From assembly GCA_023229845.1 (NCBI GenBank), contig JALNYK010000002.1, positions 1 through 64,000 of the forward strand: a DNA stretch of 64,000 nt. Direction: 5' to 3'. Below, in pieces: positions 33,285-41,400 of this stretch. The notes beneath the pieces were generated by a model. The model made no database searches. It had not been told where the DNA came from and was given only the letters and a program-made list of their open reading frames with translations. The stretch is from Gallionella sp. Its GTDB lineage: Bacteria > Pseudomonadota > Gammaproteobacteria > Burkholderiales > Gallionellaceae. Numbering within the stretch: position 1 is the first letter of the stretch; each line of letters begins with the position of its first letter. A program made the translations under genes and the position numbers.

Positions 33285-33403
33285 TGTAGGGGCGTGATTT
33301 AACCAGCCACTTAGCCAATGGGTTAGTGGAATGGCTAATGCAAAGCCATCACGCCCTATTCATTGCGAGCGAACTCTAGGGCGCAATGAATTTCGCCCCT
33401 ACA
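33285..33403. repeat. 119-bp palindromic repeat element with TGTAGGGGCG ends
   Basis: Bounded by TGTAGGGGCG (33285-33294) and its exact complement (33394-33403). Inside are a second inverted pair, ATTCATTGCG (33358-33367) and CGCAATGAAT (33382-33391), and a GGGCGTGAT/ATCACGCCC match between the left end and 33348-33356. No coding potential. It fills the dapD-pilU gap and ends 25 bp before pilU. Confidence 0.8.
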
Positions 33404-33428
33404 TTCCATCGATTTCCCGGAGAACACG

Positions 33429-34586
33429 ATGATCATTACTCCGCTTTTGCAGCTGGCTACCGAGAAGAAGGCCTCCGACCTGTTCTTCTCGGTCGGCGCG
33501 CCGGTCAACATCAAGATCGACGGCATCGCGATGCCGGTGAATTCGCAGCTGCTCGATGCGGAGATGGTCAAGCGCATCGCTTACGAGATGATGACGCCGA
33601 AACAGATCGCCGAATTCGAGGCGAAGATGGAGATGAACTTCTCCTTCCGTCTCGACGGTACTGGCAACTTCCGCGTCAACATCTTCCGCCAGCGCAACGA
33701 CATTGCGATCGTCGTGCGCCACGTCAGGGGCAAGATCGAGAACGTCGAGGCGCTGAAGCTGCCGTCCGTACTCAAGGAACTGATCCTCGAGAAGCGCGGT
33801 CTGGTGCTGGTGGTCGGCGCGACCGGTTCCGGCAAGTCCACTACGCTCGCCGCGATGCTGGAACATCGCAACAGCGTCAAGAGCGGCCATATCCTGACCA
33901 TCGAGGACCCCGTCGAATATATCTTCAAGCACAACAAATCCATCGTGAACCAGCGCGAGATCGGCACCGACACGCTAAACTACGAGAACGCGCTGGCCAG
34001 CGGCATGCGCGAAGCGCCGGACGTGCTGATGATAGGTGAGGTGCGCGACCGCGATACGCTCAAGCATGCGCTGATCTTCGCCCAGACCGGACACCTTTGC
34101 CTGACCACGCTGCACGCAAACAACAGCTATCACGCGCTAAACCGCATCGTGAATTTCTTCCCGTATGATTCGCGTCAAAGTGTGTTGTCCGACCTGTCGA
34201 TGTGTCTGCGCGCGGTGATTTCGCAGCGCTTGGTGCGCAATACGCAGGGCAAGCAGGTGCCTGCTGTCGAGGTGCTGCTGAACACCGCATTGATCGCCGA
34301 CCTGATCAAGAACGACGAGATCGACAAGATCCGCGAGGCCATCGAAAAGAGCGTCTCGCCCGGATCACAAACCTTCGAGCAGGCGCTGTACAAGCTGCTC
34401 AAAAAAGGAGAAATCACCAAGGAAGAAGCGATGCGCAACGCCGACTCGGCCAGCAACTTGGCCAGTCTGGTCGATTTCTCGGAACGCACCAGCACGATGC
34501 AAATCCCGGCATACAAACCCGAACAGGATGCGCAACCGGCCGCCGACTTCGGCGGCATCAAGCTGAATCTGGACGACCAGAAATAG
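33429..34586 (+). CDS. pilU: Type IV pilus retraction ATPase PilU
   Basis: 385 residues with Walker A GATGSGKST, an Asp box, Walker B region MIGEVRDRDT and the His box TGHLCLTTLHANN of PilT/PilU ATPases. The N-terminal KASDLFFSVGAP and the extended C-terminus ending in GGIKLNLDDQK are typical of PilU rather than PilT. PilU assists PilT in pulling type IV pili. No pilT is adjacent, unlike the common pilT-pilU pair. GGAGA at 33418-33422 is the ribosome-binding site. Confidence 0.93.
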   Translation: MIITPLLQLATEKKASDLFFSVGAPVNIKIDGIAMPVNSQLLDAEMVKRIAYEMMTPKQIAEFEAKMEMNFSFRLDGTGNFRVNIFRQRNDIAIVVRHVRGKIENVEALKLPSVLKELILEKRGLVLVVGATGSGKSTTLAAMLEHRNSVKSGHILTIEDPVEYIFKHNKSIVNQREIGTDTLNYENALASGMREAPDVLMIGEVRDRDTLKHALIFAQTGHLCLTTLHANNSYHALNRIVNFFPYDSRQSVLSDLSMCLRAVISQRLVRNTQGKQVPAVEVLLNTALIADLIKNDEIDKIREAIEKSVSPGSQTFEQALYKLLKKGEITKEEAMRNADSASNLASLVDFSERTSTMQIPAYKPEQDAQPAADFGGIKLNLDDQK

Positions 34587-34647
34587 CATGCTTCCGTCGC
34601 CGATGCATATGCGCTCGACAGCCCTCTCCTCGACTCCTCGCTTCGCT

Positions 34648-34668
34648 CTCCCCCCGCAAGCGGGGGAG
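34648..34668. repeat. GC hairpin of a pilU-arsC-like intergenic repeat
   Basis: Inverted CTCCCCC...GGGGGAG with CGCAAGCG at the centre, embedded in a pyrimidine-rich 60-bp stretch. It has the look of a dispersed intergenic repeat, and there is no T run. Confidence 0.5.
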
Positions 34669-34697
34669 GCAGCAAACGTGAAAGGCAATCTCCTTTG

Positions 34698-35051
34698 ATG
34701 AAACTGTACGGCATCCCGAACTGCGGCACTGTGAAGAAGGCGCGCGCCGCACTCGAAGCGCGCAACATCGATTACGAATTCCACGACTTCAAGAAACACG
34801 GCGTGAGCGAAGCGATGATCTCCGGCTGGCTCAAGCAGGTCGGCTGGCAAAAGCTGCTGAAAAAGACCGGCCCGACCTGGGGCAAACTGCCCGACGAAGT
34901 AAAGACCGCAATCAAGGATGACGTTTCGGCGCTGGCGCTAATGCTGGAGCAGCCAAACGTCATCAGGCGCCCGGTGCTGGAGCACGAGGGCCGCGTGCTG
35001 ACGACCGGATTCAACGAAACCGATTACGAGAATCTGAATCTGAATCTCTGA
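34698..35051 (+). CDS. ArsC/Spx-type thioredoxin-fold reductase (YffB family)
   Basis: 117 residues from ATG 34698; an in-frame TTG directly before it is less likely. The N-terminus has one cysteine in the motif NCGTVKKAR and a thioredoxin-like fold, followed by IxRPVLEHEGRVLTTGF near the end, both typical of the YffB/Spx/ArsC family. Members next to dapE (as in E. coli yffB-dapE) are thought to be glutathione-dependent thiol reductases, not arsenate reductases. dapE follows after 10 bp. Confidence 0.9.
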   Translation: MKLYGIPNCGTVKKARAALEARNIDYEFHDFKKHGVSEAMISGWLKQVGWQKLLKKTGPTWGKLPDEVKTAIKDDVSALALMLEQPNVIRRPVLEHEGRVLTTGFNETDYENLNLNL

Positions 35052-35061
35052 ACAATACAAA

Positions 35062-36192
35062 ATGAGCGATACATTTGAACTGGCAAAACAACTGATCTCT
35101 CGCCGTTCGCTGACGCCGAACGACGACGGCTGCATCGACATCATTGGCGCGCGCCTCGCACCGCTGACATTCAATGTGGAGAAAATGCGCTGCGGCGAAG
35201 TGGACAACCTGTGGGCGCGGCGCGGTAACGACGGCCCGCTGCTCTGCTTCGCCGGCCACACCGACGTAGTGCCGTCCGGTCCTGTCAACAAGTGGGACAG
35301 CGATCCGTTCACGCCGACCGTGCGCGACGGCATGCTGTACGGGCGCGGCGCATCCGACATGAAAGGCTCGCTCGCCGCCTTCGTCACCGCGATCGAGAAG
35401 TTCGTCGCCGCCCATCCGCAGCATCGCGGCTCCATCGCGCTGCTGCTGACCTCGGACGAGGAAGGCATCGCGGTGGACGGCACGGTGCGCGTCGTCGAAG
35501 CATTGCGCGAACGCGGCGAGCCGATCGACTACTGCATCGTCGGCGAGCCAACCTCAGTCGCCAAGACCGGCGACACCATCAAGAACGGCCGGCGCGGCTC
35601 CTTGTCCGGTACATTGACCGTCAAGGGCGTGCAAGGCCACATCGCCTATCCGCATCTGGTGAAGAACCCCATCCACATGGCCGCGCCCGCCATCGCCGAA
35701 CTGGCCGCGACGGTATGGGATGAAGGCAATGAATACTTTCCGCCGACCTCCTGGCAGATATCCAACATCCACGGCGGCACAGGTGCGACCAACGTCGTGC
35801 CGGGCACGGTCGAAATCCAGTTCAACTTCCGCCATTCCACTGCCAGCACCGTCGACAGCCTGAAGCAGAGGGTTCATGCGATCCTCGACAAACATAAGCT
35901 GGAATATGACCTGATCTGGGAGATGTCCGGCAAACCCTACCTGACGCCGCGCGGCGACTTGGTCGATGCGGTCGCCGCAGCGATCAAACAGGTACAGGGA
36001 CTGGACACCGAACTGTCCACCAGCGGAGGCACTTCCGACGGCCGCTTCATTGCCGACATCTGCCCGCAGGTGCTCGAAGTCGGCCCGCTGAATGCAACCA
36101 TACACAAGATCAACGAATGCGTCGCGGTCGCCGACCTCGACGCACTTTCCGAGATTTATTACCTGACACTGCGTAAGCTACTGGCCGAATGA
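35062..36192 (+). CDS. dapE: Succinyl-diaminopimelate desuccinylase
   Basis: 376 residues of the M20 family. Zinc ligands lie in FAGHTDVVPSGP, ASDMKGS, TSDEEG and a C-terminal T-I-H-K-I-N-E block. The substrate region TSGGTSDGRF is also present. It releases succinate from N-succinyl-diaminopimelate, following DapC. It follows the YffB-like gene by 10 bp and overlaps the next small gene by 4 bp (ATGA). Confidence 0.96.
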   Translation: MSDTFELAKQLISRRSLTPNDDGCIDIIGARLAPLTFNVEKMRCGEVDNLWARRGNDGPLLCFAGHTDVVPSGPVNKWDSDPFTPTVRDGMLYGRGASDMKGSLAAFVTAIEKFVAAHPQHRGSIALLLTSDEEGIAVDGTVRVVEALRERGEPIDYCIVGEPTSVAKTGDTIKNGRRGSLSGTLTVKGVQGHIAYPHLVKNPIHMAAPAIAELAATVWDEGNEYFPPTSWQISNIHGGTGATNVVPGTVEIQFNFRHSTASTVDSLKQRVHAILDKHKLEYDLIWEMSGKPYLTPRGDLVDAVAAAIKQVQGLDTELSTSGGTSDGRFIADICPQVLEVGPLNATIHKINECVAVADLDALSEIYYLTLRKLLAE

Positions 36193-36380
36193 AATATCTT
36201 GTACTGATCCTGCTAGTCACGCTGCTGCTGTGGCTGGTATTTGTCGCCCGATCGAACCGGCAGAAATCGCCATATGACCGCGGCGGCGATGGCGGCAGTT
36301 CCAGCGATTCGGGCAGTTCGTCGCATTGCGATAGCGATGGGAGCTGCGGTGGCGGCGATGGCGGTGGTGGAGGCGACTGA
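36189..36380 (+). CDS. Small membrane-anchored Gly/Ser/Asp-rich protein
   Basis: 63 residues: one N-terminal hydrophobic helix (about 2-20), a basic patch (ARSNRQK), then a tail made almost only of Gly, Ser and Asp with two Cys and a His. It overlaps dapE by 4 bp and shares one base with the prmB start (TGATG), so translation coupling supports expression. Its own Gly codons provide the GGAGG ribosome-binding site for prmB. No family is recognised. Confidence 0.6.
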   Translation: MKYLVLILLVTLLLWLVFVARSNRQKSPYDRGGDGGSSSDSGSSSHCDSDGSCGGGDGGGGGD

Positions 36381-37294
36381 TGGAGATACAAATGAGCGAT
36401 TATTTTTCCGGCACGGCACATAACCTGGAGACGGTGCGCGACTGGCTGCGCTTCTCGGTAAGCCGCTTCAACCAGGCCAAGCTGTTCTTCGGCCACGGCA
36501 GCGAGAACGCTTACGACGAGGCCGCCTACCTGATCCTGCACACGCTGCACCTGCCGATCGACAGGCTGGAACCCTTCCTCGATGCGCGCCTGACCGACAG
36601 CGAACGTTCCGAGGTGCTGAACATCATCCAGCGCCGCGTCGAACAACGCGTACCCGCCGCCTACCTGACCCACGAAGCCTTCCTCGGCGACTTCAGCTTC
36701 TACGTCGACGAACGCGTCATCGTGCCGCGCTCCTTCATCGCCGAACTGCTGCGCGAGCAACTCAGTCCATGGATCGCCGAACCGGAGGAGATCAGCAGCG
36801 TGCTCGACCTGTGCACCGGCAGCGGCTGCCTCGCGATCCTCGCCGCCTACGCCTTCCCCAACGCGCTCGTGGATGCGGTCGACCTGTCGCCGGACGCGCT
36901 GGCGGTGGCCGAACGCAACGTCACCGACTATGTGCTGCAGGACCGCATCGAGCTGATCGAATCGAACCTGTTCGCCAAGCTCGGCGGCCGCAAATACGAC
37001 ATCATCATCAGCAACCCGCCCTATGTCGACGCCGAATCGGTCGCGCTGCTGCCACAGGAATACCTGCACGAACCCGAACTGTCGCTGGGCAGCGGCGACG
37101 ACGGGCTGGATGCGACCCGCGTGATCCTGGAGCAAGCCGCCGACCACCTCACCGACAACGGCATCCTGATCGTCGAAATCGGCCACAACCGCGAAGTGCT
37201 GGAAGCCGCCTACCCCGACCTGCCGTTCACCTGGCTGGATGTCAGCGCGGGCGACCAGTTCGTGTTCATGCTGCACAGGAACGATCTGCTCTGA
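36380..37294 (+). CDS. prmB: Ribosomal protein L3 N5-glutamine methyltransferase
   Basis: 304 residues. The N-terminal helical domain includes LRFSVSRFNQAKLFFGHG, then a Rossmann methyltransferase follows with DLCTGSGCLAILAAYAFP (SAM loop) and the catalytic NPPY in IISNPPYVDAE. The N-terminal SVSRF and GHG patterns separate PrmB from PrmC. It methylates a glutamine of ribosomal protein L3. A second in-frame ATG at 36392 has an equally good GGAG. The stop shares a base with the hpnC start. Confidence 0.94.
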   Translation: MEIQMSDYFSGTAHNLETVRDWLRFSVSRFNQAKLFFGHGSENAYDEAAYLILHTLHLPIDRLEPFLDARLTDSERSEVLNIIQRRVEQRVPAAYLTHEAFLGDFSFYVDERVIVPRSFIAELLREQLSPWIAEPEEISSVLDLCTGSGCLAILAAYAFPNALVDAVDLSPDALAVAERNVTDYVLQDRIELIESNLFAKLGGRKYDIIISNPPYVDAESVALLPQEYLHEPELSLGSGDDGLDATRVILEQAADHLTDNGILIVEIGHNREVLEAAYPDLPFTWLDVSAGDQFVFMLHRNDLL

Positions 37295-38106
37295 TGCCGT
37301 CGGTCGAGCATTACGAAAACTTCCCCGTCGCCTCCGTGCTGATGCCCAAGCGGCTGCGCAAGCCGGTGGCGGCGATCTACCATTTCGCGCGCGCCGCGGA
37401 CGACATCGCCGACGAGGGCGATCTGACGAACGACGAGCGCCTGCTCCGGCTGGCCGAGTTCCGCGTCGAACTGAAGCGCATCGAAACGAACGACGTTCCG
37501 CTGACGCCGCTGTTCCGGAATCTCGCGGCCGAGATCGAGAAACACTCGCTGCCGATGCGCCCGCTGTACGACTTGCTCGATGCGTTCTCGCAGGATGTGG
37601 AGAAAAAGCGCTACGCGAACTTCGACGAACTGCAGGACTATTGCCGCCGCTCGGCCAATCCGGTGGGCAACCTGCTGCTGCATCTGTACGGCGAGGCGAC
37701 GCCGGTCAACCTCGCCTATTCCGATGCGATCTGCACCTCGTTGCAGCTGATCAACTTCTGGCAGGACGTCGCGAAGGACTGGGCCATATCCCGCGTCTAC
37801 CTGCCGCAGGACGACCTGGCGAAATACAACGTCAGCGAGGCGCAGATCGCCGCGGGCCAGCCGGACGACAACTGGCGCGCGCTGATGAAGTTCGAGGCGG
37901 ACCGCGCAAGAGAGATGATGCTGTACGGAAAACCGCTCGGCGCTATCCTCTCCGGCCGCATCGGCTTGGAGATGCGCATGATCATCCAGGGCGGCCTGCG
38001 CATCCTCGACAAGCTGGAAGCCGCCGACTACGACATGTTCAACAAGCGCCCGGTATTGCAGCCATACGACTGGGTTATCATGCTCGCAAAAAGCGCGCCC
38101 TTTTGA
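37294..38106 (+). CDS. hpnC: Squalene synthase-like HpnC
   Basis: 270 residues of the squalene/phytoene synthase fold, with the first Asp-rich motif RAADDIADEGD (D36-D37-x-x-D40) and a second site NFWQDVAKDW. The N-terminus VEHYENFPVAS is typical of HpnC. With HpnD and HpnE it converts farnesyl diphosphate to squalene via presqualene diphosphate and hydroxysqualene, the first committed route to hopanoids. It begins at the prmB stop (TGATG). Confidence 0.93.
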   Translation: MPSVEHYENFPVASVLMPKRLRKPVAAIYHFARAADDIADEGDLTNDERLLRLAEFRVELKRIETNDVPLTPLFRNLAAEIEKHSLPMRPLYDLLDAFSQDVEKKRYANFDELQDYCRRSANPVGNLLLHLYGEATPVNLAYSDAICTSLQLINFWQDVAKDWAISRVYLPQDDLAKYNVSEAQIAAGQPDDNWRALMKFEADRAREMMLYGKPLGAILSGRIGLEMRMIIQGGLRILDKLEAADYDMFNKRPVLQPYDWVIMLAKSAPF

Positions 38107-38150
38107 TAATTTGGGTGGGTTTCTTGCGCTAATACGATCAGGAGAACGCG

Positions 38151-38543
38151 ATGGACGTCGAACGCTTTAACGAGCGCAAACAGGATTTGATGACCGCCGT
38201 GCAACGGCTGGATGAGGCCTGCGCACAGCCCTTCTCCAGCTTCATCCGCGATTCGGTGATCCAGCGTTTCGAATTTTGCTGGGAGTTGGCGTGGAAGACC
38301 TTGCGCCTGAAGCTGGAGGCGGAAGGCATCATCGCCAACACGCCGCGCGAAGTGTGGCAGCAGGCACTGCAAACCGCGCTGATCAGCGATGGCAACGCGT
38401 GGTCCGAAGCACAGCGGAAACGCAACCTCACCAGCCACACTTACGATGAAAAGCTGGCGGACGAAGTGTACCGCTATGTACTGCAAGATGCTTTACCCTT
38501 ATTCCGCAAGCTGGCACAGGAGGCCGGTAAATGGCAGCTTTAG
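38151..38543 (+). CDS. HepT-like nucleotidyltransferase substrate-binding protein
   Basis: 130 residues, all-helical, of the HI0074 / NTase_sub_bind type. The visible family pattern is FSSFIRDSVIQRFEFCWELAWKT (positions about 26-48) followed by TPREVWQQAL. AGGAGA precedes the ATG. It overlaps the downstream nucleotidyltransferase by 13 bp. Such pairs are HepT/MNT-type toxin-antitoxin or small regulatory NTase systems. It sits between hpnC and hpnD, where the squalene operon is normally uninterrupted. Confidence 0.88.
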   Translation: MDVERFNERKQDLMTAVQRLDEACAQPFSSFIRDSVIQRFEFCWELAWKTLRLKLEAEGIIANTPREVWQQALQTALISDGNAWSEAQRKRNLTSHTYDEKLADEVYRYVLQDALPLFRKLAQEAGKWQL

Positions 38544-38866
38544 AACTCGAATTCGGCCTATCTGCCCGCGTGCTGAATGACTTGCGCGGTACGTTTGCCG
38601 CCTACCCGGAAATTGAGCAAGTGCTCATTTTCGGCTCGCGCGCCAAAGACACCTTCAAGGATGGCTCCGACATCGACCTAGCCGTTTTTGCGCCCGCCAT
38701 GAGCGCAGCGCGATTCGCCGAATTGTGGGATCGGCTGGACGCCTTGCCGCTGGTGTTCAAACTGGACGTATTGCATTGGCATACTCTGGGGAACGAACGC
38801 CTTAAAGAAAAAATCACTGTCGAGGGGAAGGTTTTTTATTCCGTCGAGCAAATGGCCAAAGCATGA
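38531..38866 (+). CDS. MNT-type minimal nucleotidyltransferase
   Basis: 111 residues. The NTase signature is intact: G35-S36-R37 and D47-I-D49 in the order GSRAKDTFKDGSDIDL, with a later Asp in KLDVLHW. In the well-studied HepT/MntA pairs the MNT protein AMPylates the HEPN toxin; here the partner is the HI0074-type helical protein upstream. It overlaps hpnD by 4 bp (ATGA), so the cassette is translationally joined to the squalene genes. Confidence 0.9.
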   Translation: MAALELEFGLSARVLNDLRGTFAAYPEIEQVLIFGSRAKDTFKDGSDIDLAVFAPAMSAARFAELWDRLDALPLVFKLDVLHWHTLGNERLKEKITVEGKVFYSVEQMAKA

Positions 38867-39699
38867 CTCCAGACCAGTATTGCCAGGACAAGGCCGCCGC
38901 GAGCGGCTCCAGCTTCACCAGCAGCTTCCGATTCCTGCCTGCCGACAAGCGCCGCGCGATGACCGCGCTGTATGCCTATTGCCGCGAGGTGGACGACGTG
39001 GTGGACGAATGTTCGGACGCCGATGTCGCACGCACCACACTGAACTGGTGGCGCGACGAGGTAATCGCGATCTACTCTTCTGACCGTCCGCAGCACCCGG
39101 TTGCCCAAGCGCTGGTTCCCATCGTCAAGCAGTTCAACCTGCCACAGGAACATCTGCTGGAGATCATCGACGGCATGGAGATGGATCTCGAGCAGGCGCG
39201 CTATCCGGACTTCAAGTCACTGCAACTGTATTGCTACCGCGTCGCCTCGGTGGTCGGCCTGCTGTCGGCGGAAATATTCGGCTACACCGACCGCCAGACG
39301 CTGAAATACGCGCACGACCTCGGCATCGCGTTCCAGCTCACCAACATCATCCGCGACGTCGGCGAGGATGCGCGGCGCAACCGCATCTACCTGCCGATGG
39401 ACGAGATGCAGCAATTCGGCGTGACCGCGGCCGACATCCTCAACGCGAACGAGACCGAAGCCTTCCGTAAACTGATGGCGTTCCAGATCGAACGCGCCCG
39501 CCGTTACTACAAACAAGCATTCGACCACCTACCCGCCTCCGACCGCAAGACTCAACGCACGGGGCTCATCATGGCGGAGATATATCAAGCTGTGCTGGAC
39601 GAGGTCGAACGCAGCGGCTGCCATGTACTGAAGGAACGTGTCTCGCTCACGCCGACATACAAGCTGTGGCTGGCGTTGAAGGCATGGTTCAAAAACTAA
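38863..39699 (+). CDS. hpnD: Presqualene diphosphate synthase HpnD
   Basis: 278 residues with both Asp-rich motifs of the family: CREVDDVVDE (D44-D45-x-x-D48) and NIIRDVGEDARRNRIYLP. The N-terminus has the SSFTSSFRFLP pattern of HpnD. It condenses two farnesyl diphosphates to presqualene diphosphate. Its ATG lies in the end of the MNT gene. A repeat-containing gap of 133 bp follows before hpnE. Confidence 0.95.
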   Translation: MTPDQYCQDKAAASGSSFTSSFRFLPADKRRAMTALYAYCREVDDVVDECSDADVARTTLNWWRDEVIAIYSSDRPQHPVAQALVPIVKQFNLPQEHLLEIIDGMEMDLEQARYPDFKSLQLYCYRVASVVGLLSAEIFGYTDRQTLKYAHDLGIAFQLTNIIRDVGEDARRNRIYLPMDEMQQFGVTAADILNANETEAFRKLMAFQIERARRYYKQAFDHLPASDRKTQRTGLIMAEIYQAVLDEVERSGCHVLKERVSLTPTYKLWLALKAWFKN

Positions 39700-39709
39700 C
39701 CCACCCCAG

Positions 39710-39729
39710 CCCTCCCTTGTCAGGGAGGG
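39710..39729. repeat. Palindromic hairpin in the hpnD-hpnE gap
   Basis: CCCTCCCT-TGTC-AGGGAGGG hairpin (39710-39729), followed by further GC-rich inverted bits to about 39755. There is no T run. It looks like a dispersed intergenic repeat inserted in the operon. It separates hpnE from hpnD and leaves hpnE without an obvious ribosome-binding site. Confidence 0.6.
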
Positions 39730-39832
39730 AGCGGACGCCGCTCCTGACAGGCCGAGACTCACCGAGGCCGCACACAACGCAGGATCAGACGCAGCCCTTG
39801 GCAAGGGAGACTGGGCAGTCGCCGGTTCGAAT

Positions 39833-41290
39833 ATGAAATACGGAGAAGAGCAGACACATCCTCCGACAAGGGCGGGGTTAAAGACCTGCATCATCGGTGG
39901 CGGCTACGCCGGCATGGCTGCTGCCGTCGAGCTTGCCACCCGGGGCATCCCTGTCACGGTGTTCGAAAGCGCGAAGCAGCTCGGCGGCCGCGCGCGCGGC
40001 GTGGAATACAACGGCACCCAAACACCCTCTCTCCAACGCTCTGGTGGAACTACTAGCCATTCGACTAGGCTGACAAACGACACCAGCCAAGTCGCTGGTT
40101 ACCCCAAGGGGGGAGAGGGCAACCGTCCCCTGCGGGGAAATCGTGTGATGCTGGACAACGGCCAGCATCTGCTGCTCGGCTGCTACCGCGAGACCTTGCG
40201 CCTGATCGAACTGGTCGGCGGCGACATCGAGAAAGACTTCCTGCGCCTGCCGCTGCAACTCGACCTGCACGGCCATTTCTCGCTGCAAGCACCGTATCTG
40301 CCCGCCCCCCTCCATCTGCTGGCCGCCCTGCTGAAGGCCGATGGTCTGAGTTGGAGCGAGCGCATCAAGGCAGCGCGCTTCATGCTCGCCTTGCGCAACA
40401 TGAACTTCCGCCTGCCGCAGGACATGACCGTCGCCGAGTTGCTCGTCAAACACGGACAAGACGCCGACCTTACTCTCAAGCTGTGGGAGCCGCTCACCAT
40501 CGCTGCGCTGAACACGCCTGTCCGCAAGGCTTCCGCACAGGTATTGCTGAACGTGCTGCGCGATGCGCTGAACCGCACCCGCGCCGATTCCGACATGTTG
40601 CTGCCGCGCCTCGACTTCACCGAACTCTTCCCGCAACGCGCCGCGGCCTATGTCGAACGCCACGGCGGCGAGGTGCTGACCTCATGCGGCGTGGAAGCGA
40701 TCGTTCCAACAGACGACGGCATCGAACTCGTCACCGCCGCCGGGACTCGACGTTTCAGCCATATCGTCTGCGCCGCTTCGCCGACAGTCGCCGCCAGACT
40801 GTTACGTCCCATCCCCGAACTCGAAAGCGCCGTGCGGCAGATCGAAGCGCTGGAACACCAGCCCATCTACACCGTGTACCTGCAATATCCCGCCCACGTC
40901 GCCCTGCCCCACCCCATGCTCGGCCTGCATCGACGAACCAGCCAGTGGCTGTTCGACAAGGGCCGCATTGCCGGACAACACGGGTTGCTCGCCAGCGTCA
41001 TCAGCGCTGAAGGCATCCACCAAGGAATGAGCCAAGAAGCACTCGCGCAGAAGGTCGTCGCCGAACTGCGCGAGGAATTCGGCATCGCCGACACTCCTTT
41101 ATGGTTCAAGATCATCGCCGAGAAGCGCGCCACTTTTTGCTGCGCGCCGAACCTGCAGCGTCCCGCACAGCAAACCGGGCTGTCCCGGCTATGGCTGGCG
41201 GGCGATTACACTTCGGGCGATTACCCTGCCACGCTGGAAGGCGCGGTACAAAGCGGTCTGCGCTGTGCCGCATCCATCGCGTCCCGTTAG
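39833..41290 (+). CDS. hpnE: Squalene-associated FAD-dependent desaturase HpnE with an insertion
   Basis: 485 residues. The dinucleotide-binding motif IIGGGYAGMAAAVELA is at about 19-35, followed by VFESAKQLGGRARG and LDNGQHLLLGCYRETL. The C-terminus ends in GDYTSGDYPATLEGAVQSG as in HpnE. It converts hydroxysqualene to squalene. Between YNGTQ and LDNGQH there are about 42 extra residues (64-105), where relatives pass almost directly from one to the other. The N-terminal 17 residues before KTCIIGGG also exceed the family norm. There is no strong ribosome-binding site before ATG 39833. The reading frame is intact. Confidence 0.88.
   Translation: MKYGEEQTHPPTRAGLKTCIIGGGYAGMAAAVELATRGIPVTVFESAKQLGGRARGVEYNGTQTPSLQRSGGTTSHSTRLTNDTSQVAGYPKGGEGNRPLRGNRVMLDNGQHLLLGCYRETLRLIELVGGDIEKDFLRLPLQLDLHGHFSLQAPYLPAPLHLLAALLKADGLSWSERIKAARFMLALRNMNFRLPQDMTVAELLVKHGQDADLTLKLWEPLTIAALNTPVRKASAQVLLNVLRDALNRTRADSDMLLPRLDFTELFPQRAAAYVERHGGEVLTSCGVEAIVPTDDGIELVTAAGTRRFSHIVCAASPTVAARLLRPIPELESAVRQIEALEHQPIYTVYLQYPAHVALPHPMLGLHRRTSQWLFDKGRIAGQHGLLASVISAEGIHQGMSQEALAQKVVAELREEFGIADTPLWFKIIAEKRATFCCAPNLQRPAQQTGLSRLWLAGDYTSGDYPATLEGAVQSGLRCAASIASR
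40022..40147 (+). repeat. In-frame repeat-like insertion inside hpnE
   Basis: About 126 bp (42 codons). It holds an inverted CCCTCTC/GAGAGGG pair (40025-40031 and 40113-40119), an ACCAGC/GCTGGT hairpin (40082-40099), and Thr/Ser/Gly/Asn-rich coding unlike the neighbours. The exact ends are approximate. The palindromic outer pair suggests a mobile intergenic-type repeat that landed in a coding sequence without breaking the frame. Confidence 0.65.
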
Positions 41291-41400
41291 CCGAACCCCG
41301 CAAAGCCTTATCGCAACCTAGGAATCCGCCTATATCCAGCAAGGTGCGAATCCGGTCTAATTCGGGCCTACACACCCACAAATGCAGTAAAGGAGTATCG

